This document shows, one piece after another, positions 1 through 8,864 of a stretch of 64,000 nucleotides of DNA (position 1 is the first letter of the stretch; every line of letters starts with the position of its first letter). Source of the stretch: Halichondria panicea. Taxonomy: Eukaryota; Porifera; Demospongiae; Suberitida; Halichondriidae. A program made the position numbers and the translations under genes. A model generated the notes under the pieces. That model was not told the origin of the DNA. It saw only the letters and a list, made by a program, of their open reading frames with translations, and searched no databases. The stretch covers positions 2,210,800 through 2,274,799 of the forward strand of contig NC_087388.1 of assembly GCF_963675165.1 (NCBI RefSeq), in the 5' to 3' direction.

Positions 1-3000
1 AAATTTCTTTCAACATGCGAGCGCTTCGTAGAATTAATTGGGAGTATACCAAACGGCTTATCACTGGATCTCTTTTGTGCCTTTCAACAGATGAATTTCA
101 AACAATTGCTTTTGCATCAGTAGCACAAAGAGAAACAAAACAACTTGAGAAAGGTATTGTCACTGTGAAATTTGAAGGCTCTGTTAATGGATTTCAGCTC
201 CACTCTCAAACAGAATACACAATGGTTGAGTCTGTAGCTTACTTGGAAGCATATCGTCACGTTTTGGAGAAGCTTCAAGAAGTTTGTAAAGAGCATGAGA
301 TCGATATGATGCCTTTCCGAAATTACATAGTCAACTGCTCGTTCGATAACATCCCCCTTCCACGATATCTCAATCATTTCGGCCACACCATTTTTGATTT
401 GCAAGGAATAATTGAAATCAAAAGCAAGCTCGCAAGCTCAATAGTTGATCTCACTAAAGCATCTTCTTGGCCTGATGCAAGTGTCACAGATCTTGACCCC
501 TCACAGATGAGAGCATTACAAGCAGCCCTCACTCAAGAGATCTCTGTCATTCAAGGTCCCCCGGGCACTGGCAAAACATATGTGGGGATGAAAATCGTCA
601 AAGCTTTCTTAGCAAACAAGAAAGTGTGGGATCCACAGAAGACCACACCTATTCTAGTTGTGTGCTATACAAATCATGCACTCGATCAGTTCCTTGAAGG
701 AATCAGAAACAATGAAATCGATGGCAAACCTCCAAACGTGACAAGAATTGGAGGACGCTGCAAAAGTGAAATTCTTCAGGAATGCACCCTTTTCGAAAAA
801 GTAAAAAAAGCAAAAGCAGACCAAGTGATACCAGGTAGAGAATTCAGAGACTATAAAGAAGCCACACATTGCATGTTGGAGAAAAAGGATCTTATAATAC
901 AACACCTGAAAACAATTCATCTGTCAAATCTCAAAATTTTACGAACGGAACACTTGCGTTTTTTTATTTCATCAAGTCACCGTAACCAGCTTATTAGTAA
1001 TGTGTACACTAAAAATCCAATGGAGCTGTGGTTGGGATTGGGGTATGAAGACCCAAGTGATGAAGTGCAAACAACTGAAGAACTTCAGGTTGCTGAAGCT
1101 TTTCAACCAGAGTTATTAGAAGACACTGAAGCCCAGATGATACAAGATGATCGACTAGTTGAAGGGAACGAAGTCGTGTACAAAGCTTCAGAAGAAGAAG
1201 AGTGGCAGCTCGAAAAAGTTACAAAGAAAAAGAAGAATGATGGTGACTGGCATACCGTTCAAATGGCCAAAAATAAAAAAAGGATGCTCATATACAAGCA
1301 ACTTAATCATGGGTTGCAACCAATGGCTGCTGATGAAGCTGCTAGTATCATTGACTTATGGAGCTTAGACGGGATGCAGCGATGGAGACTGTACCTTTAT
1401 TGGAGAGACATGTATGTCACCGACCTTAGACAGCAGCTGGAGCATCAATCAGGGAAGTACAAAACCGCCTGTGAAGAGTTTCAACTGAAAAAACAAGACG
1501 TGGATATGACAATTGTCCGAGATTCAGATGTAGTTGGTATGACTACAACAGGAGCAGCTAAACACAAATACATTATTAAGTCAATTCGACCAAAGATAGT
1601 AGTTATTGAAGAAGCTGCTGAGATTTTTGAGCCTCACATTTTCTCTTCTCTGTCCCCAACAGTCCAACAGCTGGTTTTAATTGGCGACCATCAACAGTTA
1701 AGGCCAAAGCCAACTTACTACGTGCTTGAAAAGAAGTATGATTTCAATGTCTCGCTGTTTGAGCGCTTGGCAATGAACGATTGTCCTGTACAAACACTAA
1801 GTATTCAGCATCGAATGAGACCTGAGATTGCCAGCTTGATTACTCCAGCCATATATAAAGAACTGGACAACCACGAATCAGTGTACAACTATGGTCACAT
1901 CCAAGGAATCGGTAAAAACCTCTTCTTCATCACCCATACTCAGCCAGAACTAGCCGGAGCAGACGACAGACAAAGTCACTCAAATCCTCACGAGGCAAAG
2001 TACCTAGGAGCTCTCTGTGACTATCTGCTGAAACAAGGCTACAAGCCAGAGGAAATCACCATTTTGACTCTCTACCGAGGACAATTGCTCGAGATTAAGA
2101 ACGTTCTTCGACTCAGAATGATCATTGGTGTGCGAACAGCTGTTGTTGACGACTTCCAGGGAGAAGAGAACCGAATCATTTTGCTGTCCCTTGTGCGAAG
2201 TAACAATGAACAAAGAATTGGATTTGTCGGAATTGAAAATCGTATTTGCGTTGCTTTGTCGAGAGCCAAAATGAGCTTGTTCATAATTGGCAATGTGCAA
2301 ATGCTTCGTGATAAAGTTGAAACTGTATGGCCTAAAATAATAGACAAGCTCAAAGAAATGAACTGTATTGGTGAAGCTCTCCCATTACATTGCCACATCC
2401 ACCAAGACCAGAAGGTGAAGGCCCGAATGTATAAAGATTTTCTCAAATGTCCGGAGGGTGGATGCCAGAAAAAATGTAACGCTCGTTTGCCCTGTGGTCA
2501 TGTTTGTCCTCGATTTTGCCACCCCTATGACATAGAGCATCGTGAGTACGAATGCTTATTAAATTGCCGAAAGCAACTACCTTGTGGCCACATATGTAAA
2601 CAAAAGTGTTATGAGTGCTCAGTCAGCTGCCAACCGTGCAAGGAACAAGTAACAAAAGTTCTACCAGTGTGTGGACACTCAGAGAAGTGCACATGCTCTG
2701 ATAATCTACTGCTCATAAAATGTTCAAAGATTTGTGGAAAACCGTTAACCTGCGGTCATCTGTGCCAAGAAAAATGCTCTCAACCTTGCACTCCTCAATG
2801 TACTGTGAAATTGGACAAGGAGCTATCTTGTGGTCACACTGTCCAAGATTCCTGCTATCTCAAAGAAGAGCTAGTAGAGTGCTCCGTGCCTTGCGGTGCT
2901 TTGTTAGATTGTGAACATCCATGTACTGGAACCTGCTACACGTGCAAAATGGGACGTCTTCACATTGGCTGTAAGTCCAAATGCAATCGTACCCTGATAT

Positions 3001-4343
3001 GTGGCCACCTCTGTGACTTTCCTTGCACACCAAGCTGCCCTCCTTGCTCCAAGCCATGTGCCAACTTTTGCACCCACAGGCGTTGCCCCAGGAAGTGCTT
3101 TGAACCCTGTGCTCCCTGCATGGAGCGTTGTGACTGGTCCTGCCCTCATTTCATCTGCACCCAGCCATGCGGAATGCCTTGTAATCGACCTCCTTGTAAT
3201 CAGCCATGTCGAAAGTATATGCTGTGCGGTCACAGGTGCATTGGTATTTGTGGAGAGGTGTGCCCAAAACTATGCCGCATCTGCGATGAAGAAGTAGTCA
3301 CTGAGATCTTTTTTGGTACTGAAAGTGAAAAAGATGCCAGATTCGTTCTTTTGCCTGATTGCAATCACATCATTGTTGTAGAAATGCTTGATCAATGGAT
3401 GTCAACTGACAACAGTGTTCACACAGGAGAGTCCCAACAAATCGCGCTCAAAGTATGCCCAAGGTGCAAAACTCCAGTGAGAAAATGCTTCCGATATGGC
3501 AATGACATAAGGAGCAAACTGGCTGATGTGGAAGCTATAAAGAAAAAGCAGATGAGTACAATTGACTCCATACGCCTACCGCTTGAATTAGCCAAGCTGA
3601 AACATGCTTTTAAAAATATTCACAGGCAAAATCGTCATGTTATTGCTGAAGAGCTTAGCTCAATCGAAGTGATGGTTGCAGGAAGAAGAAGGCTTAGCTC
3701 TATTTCAACCCTTTTCCCTCATATTGTGAAAGCCAAAGTATTGTTTCTACATCAAATTGTTAAGACACACAATGTTTTAAATCAAATAGGAGGATCGGAT
3801 TATTTTGCTACATCATCCTATCAACCCAGGATAGACAAAATTAAGAGAGATCTCAATGAACTCAAACAGTTTTTCATGCAAGAATTTCTATCACAGCAAC
3901 AACTGTCTGACGCTGAAGCTGAAATGAGACGTATTTTTCTCTTAGCAAAAGCAACTGAGCTCCAAGCTATAATTGCGAAAGAGGATGATGAGTGCATCAC
4001 TCAAACTGTTATTGAACTCGAAGAAAGTGGCTGGAAGTGTGAAAAAGTCACTGAAGAGAAGGAAGCAAGTTTTATCGAAAGAATAAAATCTTTGCGTGGC
4101 AAATATAGACTTATTAGCGTTTATGGCGTCTCAGAGACTGCACAATTTATACTAGTCAAGGTTATTGGTTTATCTAAAGGCCATTGGTACAAGTGCCCAA
4201 ATAGTCACTATTATGCGATTGGCGAGTGTGGAGTCATGGAAACAGGAAAGTGTCCTGAGTGTAATGCAGGAGTGAGTCATACCTTTATAGCAGCCGGTAA
4301 CGTACATGCCCTGGAAATGGACGGCTCAAAACATACTGCGTGA
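1..4343 (+). CDS. ZNFX1: ZNFX1-like helicase with NFX1-type zinc fingers (5' part outside window)
   Basis: This is a homolog of NFX1-type zinc finger-containing protein 1, an SF1 (UPF1-like) RNA helicase. In vertebrates it is an antiviral RNA sensor; in nematodes it acts in small-RNA inheritance. Numbering from the first ATG at 15, the sequence shows Walker A GPPGTGKT (181-188), the Walker B-type EEAAE (532-536), GDHQQL (557-562), QHRMRPE (598-604), VDDFQGEENR (711-720) and VALSRAK (746-752). A Cys/His-rich block of repeated NFX1 fingers follows (about 812-1090). Near the C-terminus there is an RZ-type finger, GHWYKCPN...CPEC (about 1388-1415). The stop TGA is at 4341-4343. The frame is open from the window edge to the ATG at 15, and human ZNFX1 is several hundred residues longer at the N-terminus. 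The ATG is therefore probably internal and the gene starts upstream. The whole visible helicase-to-RZ part is one uninterrupted exon. Confidence 0.93.
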   Translation, partial: ISFNMRALRRINWEYTKRLITGSLLCLSTDEFQTIAFASVAQRETKQLEKGIVTVKFEGSVNGFQLHSQTEYTMVESVAYLEAYRHVLEKLQEVCKEHEIDMMPFRNYIVNCSFDNIPLPRYLNHFGHTIFDLQGIIEIKSKLASSIVDLTKASSWPDASVTDLDPSQMRALQAALTQEISVIQGPPGTGKTYVGMKIVKAFLANKKVWDPQKTTPILVVCYTNHALDQFLEGIRNNEIDGKPPNVTRIGGRCKSEILQECTLFEKVKKAKADQVIPGREFRDYKEATHCMLEKKDLIIQHLKTIHLSNLKILRTEHLRFFISSSHRNQLISNVYTKNPMELWLGLGYEDPSDEVQTTEELQVAEAFQPELLEDTEAQMIQDDRLVEGNEVVYKASEEEEWQLEKVTKKKKNDGDWHTVQMAKNKKRMLIYKQLNHGLQPMAADEAASIIDLWSLDGMQRWRLYLYWRDMYVTDLRQQLEHQSGKYKTACEEFQLKKQDVDMTIVRDSDVVGMTTTGAAKHKYIIKSIRPKIVVIEEAAEIFEPHIFSSLSPTVQQLVLIGDHQQLRPKPTYYVLEKKYDFNVSLFERLAMNDCPVQTLSIQHRMRPEIASLITPAIYKELDNHESVYNYGHIQGIGKNLFFITHTQPELAGADDRQSHSNPHEAKYLGALCDYLLKQGYKPEEITILTLYRGQLLEIKNVLRLRMIIGVRTAVVDDFQGEENRIILLSLVRSNNEQRIGFVGIENRICVALSRAKMSLFIIGNVQMLRDKVETVWPKIIDKLKEMNCIGEALPLHCHIHQDQKVKARMYKDFLKCPEGGCQKKCNARLPCGHVCPRFCHPYDIEHREYECLLNCRKQLPCGHICKQKCYECSVSCQPCKEQVTKVLPVCGHSEKCTCSDNLLLIKCSKICGKPLTCGHLCQEKCSQPCTPQCTVKLDKELSCGHTVQDSCYLKEELVECSVPCGALLDCEHPCTGTCYTCKMGRLHIGCKSKCNRTLICGHLCDFPCTPSCPPCSKPCANFCTHRRCPRKCFEPCAPCMERCDWSCPHFICTQPCGMPCNRPPCNQPCRKYMLCGHRCIGICGEVCPKLCRICDEEVVTEIFFGTESEKDARFVLLPDCNHIIVVEMLDQWMSTDNSVHTGESQQIALKVCPRCKTPVRKCFRYGNDIRSKLADVEAIKKKQMSTIDSIRLPLELAKLKHAFKNIHRQNRHVIAEELSSIEVMVAGRRRLSSISTLFPHIVKAKVLFLHQIVKTHNVLNQIGGSDYFATSSYQPRIDKIKRDLNELKQFFMQEFLSQQQLSDAEAEMRRIFLLAKATELQAIIAKEDDECITQTVIELEESGWKCEKVTEEKEASFIERIKSLRGKYRLISVYGVSETAQFILVKVIGLSKGHWYKCPNSHYYAIGECGVMETGKCPECNAGVSHTFIAAGNVHALEMDGSKHTA

Positions 4344-5160
4344 AACAGCTAACTTTGCAAACATTGATTCACTATAATTTGACAGACTTTATAATAGTTT
4401 ATGTAGAGTTTAGATCTTTGTGCATTATTAGACCTATATTATGCGTGTGTAGTTGAACTGCATGCATGCATGCATGCCATTGGATGTATATATATAATTA
4501 TTGTAGAAATCAATTTTTGTACTATGGCTCAGTTTATCTTTATAATGAGATAATTATTATCAGGGTAAACTAAAAGTCAGGCATCAATTTTTGCAGCTGA
4601 GCTATTTTGGTAGGAACAAGCTATGTGTGTCTGCATGTGTCTTCCGAAGTAACTGTTGTGGACACTATAAGTATTATAATTATAATAATCATTCTGAACA
4701 GGTATAAGTTCAGATAATTAATGGTGTATAGTGCCATGATGCTGGGTAGCTTATATAGGTTGACCACCTATATGTTTTGGTTATATTGCAACAATTACCA
4801 TTATAGATATGTTCATATGCAGGAATGCTGCTCTTTCTAAATGTGAAGGACTGACTATAAAAGCAGTGTTAAAAGTTGCTAAGATTGGCCAGGGGAAACA
4901 CAAAAAAGTGTGGAAACAATAAATCTGGATCCTCACAAGAGGAAAACATGGATATGAATTGTTGTCTTCGGACTGAAAATCAGAGTCGTGTGCTTAAATT
5001 ATATATATTTATTGCCTCCTTCAGCGGCCAGCCGTTCGGGAGCTAACGCCCCCATGTTTTGTCCCTGAAATTTGGCTGGGGATTCGAAAGTTAGTACCGG
5101 CCTATGCCATGCAGTTGTGCTGTTATTAAGAAAATCCCCTACTACCCTATGAGGTCAATC
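4344..5160. other. 3' flank of the ZNFX1-like gene, no gene seen
   Basis: AT-rich non-coding DNA follows the ZNFX1-like stop codon. It has short simple repeats (catg repeats near 4461) and an AATAAA at 4919-4924 that could serve as a polyadenylation signal. No open frame with coding character was seen on either strand. Confidence 0.5.
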
Positions 5161-5282
5161 TACCACTGAAGTAGCCTTGTTCCCAGGCCGATCCGTCTCC
5201 AATTGAACGCTTGGTCGACGCTAGGTCGACTCCTAGCGTTCAATTGGAGACGGATCGGCCTGGGAACGAGGCTACCACTGAA
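5161..5282. mobile_element. Foldback MITE, Mutator-like family, 10-bp target duplication
   Basis: Two arms of about 40 bp (5171-5210 and 5236-5275) are near-perfect reverse complements around a 25-bp loop. The outer ends read gtagcc...ggctac. The element is flanked by the identical 10-mer taccactgaa at 5161-5170 and 5273-5282, which fits a 9-11 bp Mutator-type target duplication. The same terminal motif (tagcctcgatcccagg) occurs at 8508, 46531, 59620 and 62642. Confidence 0.7.
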
Positions 5283-5367
5283 GGTGAGTACGGTGAATGT
5301 ACTGTAAAGTCACATTGAGATACTGCATGATAACAGGCCCCACTGTGTGTACATGCAGTCCCTATAA

Positions 5368-5567
5368 NNNNNNNNNNNNNNNNNNNNNNNNNNNNNNNNN
5401 NNNNNNNNNNNNNNNNNNNNNNNNNNNNNNNNNNNNNNNNNNNNNNNNNNNNNNNNNNNNNNNNNNNNNNNNNNNNNNNNNNNNNNNNNNNNNNNNNNNN
5501 NNNNNNNNNNNNNNNNNNNNNNNNNNNNNNNNNNNNNNNNNNNNNNNNNNNNNNNNNNNNNNNNNNN
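5368..5567. other. Assembly gap (200 N)
   Basis: A run of exactly 200 N marks a scaffold gap whose size is a placeholder. It abuts a palindromic satellite, the likely reason assembly stopped here. Open frames reported across it are meaningless. Confidence 0.99.
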
Positions 5568-5878
5568 TAATTTGGAACACCTATATGGCCTATGGAACAA
5601 TTGCTGCTATATAATTTGGAACACCTATATGGCCTATGGAACAATTGCTGCTATATAATATAGCAGCAATTGTTCCATAGGCCATATAGGTGTTCCAAAT
5701 TAAAGGACACAAGATATATAATTTGGAACACCTATATGGCCTATGGAACAATTGCTGCTATATAATTTGGAACACCTATATGGCCTATGGAACAATTGCT
5801 GCTATATAATATAGCAGCAATTGTTCCATAGGCCATATATAGGTGTTCCAAATTAAAGGACACAAGATATATACATGT
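5568..5878. repeat. Palindromic satellite of a ~46-bp unit
   Basis: A unit containing tttggaacacctatatggcc and caattgctgctatat is present twice directly, then inverted. After aaaggacacaagatatata the whole arrangement (two direct copies plus one inverted) repeats. The inverted copy ends with the same aaaggacacaag tail at about 5703 and 5855. The array runs into the N gap, so its real size is unknown. Confidence 0.85.
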
Positions 5879-6113
5879 AAGAAGCTAGCTCTTTTACTGA
5901 TGAAAGCACAACTTTACTCGTACAAGTGTTAGGTCTGGCATTGCAGTCCCATAATTTTTTTAGCATAAATTAATAGTCTTCGTGGTAACCATTCAAAGTT
6001 TTCGTTGATTATGTGGCAAGAGAACATACACGTGCTAAATAATTATTGAGTATCACTATATACGTCAATGCCTAAAGTTGCTATACTGTATAATTATTAT
6101 GATTACGAAAAAA

Positions 6114-6623
6114 TCAACAATTTATTGCACTCAAACTGATGTAAATATTCCTTCCTTGCTTGTCAATGTGAAACTTATAATGCTCAGTGTCCACTTCTAG
6201 CAGATTTAAAATTGTTTTATAAGTGAGTGATAAATTCTTGTCCAATAGCTCAAAATCATCCCAGCATTTGTCTGTCATTACGCACAATCTTCTGCAGTTG
6301 TTATCTGCGGAATCTTTGGTTCGTCGCTGCAGATATTCTTGCAAGTCCTTCTTGTAACTCGGATATAAGCAGCTCACAATGTGATAGTCATTCAGCCAAC
6401 TTTTTCTAGTTGTGTCCACTAGTAACGTATTGTTGGTATCATGCTCTTTTGAATTCATCTGCTGTTGCATTGCATCTATAGAACATGAGTGCTGTCGTTC
6501 AACTGCAGTTGTTTTCCTCACCGAGAACAAGTGCTTATCGAACTGAATTTGGTATTTTCTGGTCTCAATCACATCCTGTCTAAAGTCGATAATAGAACCA
6601 GTACCATTTTTCATTTGTTCCAT
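6114..6623 (-). CDS. Hypothetical single-exon protein, 169 aa
   Basis: This open frame starts at an ATG (6623) and encodes 169 residues without introns. I recognise no family. The product is hydrophilic, with clusters of charged residues, no signal peptide and no membrane segment. A central Cys-containing stretch reads SADNNCRRLCVMTDKCWDDFELLD, quoted in parts: SADNNCRRLC then VMTDKCWDDF. The start lies 306 bp from the start of the next gene on the other strand, so the two could share a promoter. It may be a lineage-specific gene. Chance cannot be excluded, but a 170-codon open frame is unusual in DNA this AT-rich. Confidence 0.5.
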   Translation of the reverse strand: MEQMKNGTGSIIDFRQDVIETRKYQIQFDKHLFSVRKTTAVERQHSCSIDAMQQQMNSKEHDTNNTLLVDTTRKSWLNDYHIVSCLYPSYKKDLQEYLQRRTKDSADNNCRRLCVMTDKCWDDFELLDKNLSLTYKTILNLLEVDTEHYKFHIDKQGRNIYISLSAINC

Positions 6624-6928
6624 TTAATTGGCCATCATAATTATAGCTATTCTGTACAGTCCACTCTCTGTGAATTTTCTTTTTATACCTTGTGTGGGCT
6701 TTCAGTTATTCCCCTAAATTCAAATACTAATTCCTTTTATGCACACATTCCCACGTACAAACCCATAGCATTACTATGCCGGATGTTTATACAGCATTCA
6801 TAAAATTGCAATCATTATAATGTGCTAATAAGGTAAAATCTGAAATGATGAGCAAGCATAATTATAGAGACCGCATTCACGTTATTGGGGTGATTTGAAA
6901 GAATAGATTATAGCTGCTTAAGTTGAAG

Positions 6929-8511
6929 ATGTCAGAGAGTGATAAAGGTATACATCTACCTATAATTATGAGCTTACTATAATAATATCTATTATAATTA
7001 TAGGTTGGTTTATAGTGGCTCAATGATTTTATAGCAGCCCTTTATAATAAATAACTGATAATATACCACCTGTTTTCCACCTCACAAAACTGTTGACATT
7101 CTCATATTGTAGACTCGACTGTGTACAAAGATCTTAATTATACACCAAGGTCAAAGGTCATTAAGCTAGTACCCAGTTCAATCCATGACTACCGTAATAC
7201 CTCGATTTAAGGTGACCCTCCAAATATGCGACACCCAGGAGCTTCAGCAATTTTCTGACCTCTAAAAATAGCGACAGCTGCGTTGACAATTATTTTTTAA
7301 TGTCGTGTTCTAAATAGAGGTACATGTAGCCACTCCCTATAGCCTTGATCGTAGCCCACTGGAAAATCAGTGTTTTTAAGCGGCCTGAAATCGAGGCAAG
7401 TAGACTCTGTAAAGTTACCTCTAATTAGATGCGACCCTCTAAATATGCGACACCAGGACTTCAATATAATTTTTCAACCTCCAAAAGAAGCGACCTCTGG
7501 CTTCGTAATTATTAAAAAATGTCGCTTAAATCGAGATCTTATGGTAATTGCTAGAGCTGCACCGCACCTGTCGTACCTACGTACCTCTTCTGTACCCAGT
7601 TTAGGCATGCAATGATCCCCTCCCCCACTTCCAGAAGCAATTAATAACTGGAGGCGAGTACCGTTATAGTGATCCTATAATTATTAATTTTGTTATCACA
7701 ATTAAAACAATCACTATTCTCTAACACAGGTTGTACATGTTGTATGATCAGCTGTAAACATGCATATTATGATGAAATGCCATGCAGTGAGAATGTAAGT
7801 TTCGAAGAGTTAGAAGAATTATCAGAGAAGACAAGATCATTAATCCATAATACAGAGGTTCGGAAATTAGTACAAAAGTTCTTACAACGATTATCAAGAA
7901 CTATGAAAAATACTGAATTTGTAGCATTCATGAACCAGCCAAGTGTGACTCTTCTATCAGGATCAGAACAGGTGTCTGCATCGTGCTCAGCTGTGCAAGC
8001 TATTAAGATTCACTCGGAACAGTTTCAGTGGTTTAAGCTAGTTCAACTTCAAAACTGTGTAGAAATTCTCAACAATTTTACTGTGTTACAAATAGCAACA
8101 CTAGGGAAAATCCGACATTACGTTTACTCATACATTGAACATGGAAGAACAGAGTTATTAGTGAACAGTAAAGTTGCCTTCAAAATAGATCCGATGTACA
8201 AATACTTTCGAATGATCGATCGACATTTACTGGAAGAGTGTATTACTACTTACTACCATGATCTTTTTGGACTAACTTCAATATCCTTTCAGTATTTGCT
8301 ATTAAAAAAATATGAGTCGTCCTTCATTGGTACTCATCCTGTTTCGGAGAGTCTCTACGACAGTGATCGTAGTTCATTTGTGATGGAACAAAAGCGAAGA
8401 GTTTGTAATACTGAGTCTGTCACAGGTGTCGATACACAAGTGTTGGAGGTTTCTACAAGTTATTGTCTGGAATCTAACATGAAGCCTTTTGTTAACATAG
8501 CTAAACCCTAG
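6929..8511 (+). CDS. Hypothetical two-exon protein, 266 aa
   Basis: Exon 1 (6929-6947) encodes MSESDK and ends AAAG|GTATAC. Exon 2 (7730-8511) follows a good acceptor (ttctctaacacag). The phase-1 junction restores a Gly codon and gives one 266-residue frame. The N-terminus is Cys-rich (GCTCCMISC). The rest is helical-looking, with Leu/Lys/Glu-rich segments and a distinctive YIEHGRTELLVNSKVAFKID stretch. There is no signal peptide or TM segment and I do not recognise the family. The intron holds a MITE (7190-7549). The stop codon TAG (8509-8511) is supplied by an inserted mobile element; see the element at 8499-8634. The gene model is well supported by phase; the function is unknown. Confidence 0.65.
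7190..7549. mobile_element. MITE with ~28-bp terminal inverted repeats
   Basis: The left end reads accgtaatacctcgatttaa and the right end is close to its reverse complement (ttaaatcgagatcttatggt). The motif gaccctc(c/t)aaatatgcgac is repeated inside at about 7222 and 7432. The element lies in the intron of the 6929-8511 gene. Superfamily not determined. Confidence 0.7.
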
Positions 8512-8634
8512 CCTTGATCCAGGCGAACAACTAGTTGTTCGCCTAACCGTTATAAAAGCGAAAACTGGGATCGAGGCTAAGCTAAACCATAGATAAACGA
8601 ACAGATATCTGTTTGTTTATCTATGGCTAAACCC
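8499..8634. mobile_element. Two foldback MITEs inserted at one site, at a stop codon
   Basis: The target word agctaaacc occurs at 8499-8507 and 8580-8588, and as ggctaaacc at 8625-8633. The first insert (8508-8579) starts tagccttgatccagg, ends ctgggatcgaggcta and has a perfect 20-bp palindrome inside (8523-8542). It belongs to the Mutator-like family. The second (about 8587-8626) is a 40-bp near-perfect palindrome of ccatagataaac type. Removing both rejoins the ORF to gct aaa ccc taa at 8627-8637. Confidence 0.75.
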
Positions 8635-8864
8635 TAACACAGTGGCAGATTCTAACACTGGTTGACCCTCATCTTATCGATCTAGATCTCAAATAGCCCA
8701 AATGACATTAATATTTTGCTGTGTGTAGATCATATTATGTCAATAGATCTACATGTATGTATACATACACATTAGCAATGGTCACAGTTTTTTGCCAATA
8801 CTGAATTTTGTTGATATTGACGCATGCGCAGTGTGTAAACAAACGTCAGGTGGAAATTGATTTA

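Noticed and set aside
2072-2446. 124-codon minus-strand frame inside the ZNFX1-like gene, plus others at 2904-3233 and 3001-3297
   Set aside because: They are shadows of the well-supported helicase/zinc-finger frame.
5240-5644. Open frames up to 134 codons on both strands
   Set aside because: They consist mostly of translated N from the assembly gap and satellite repeats.
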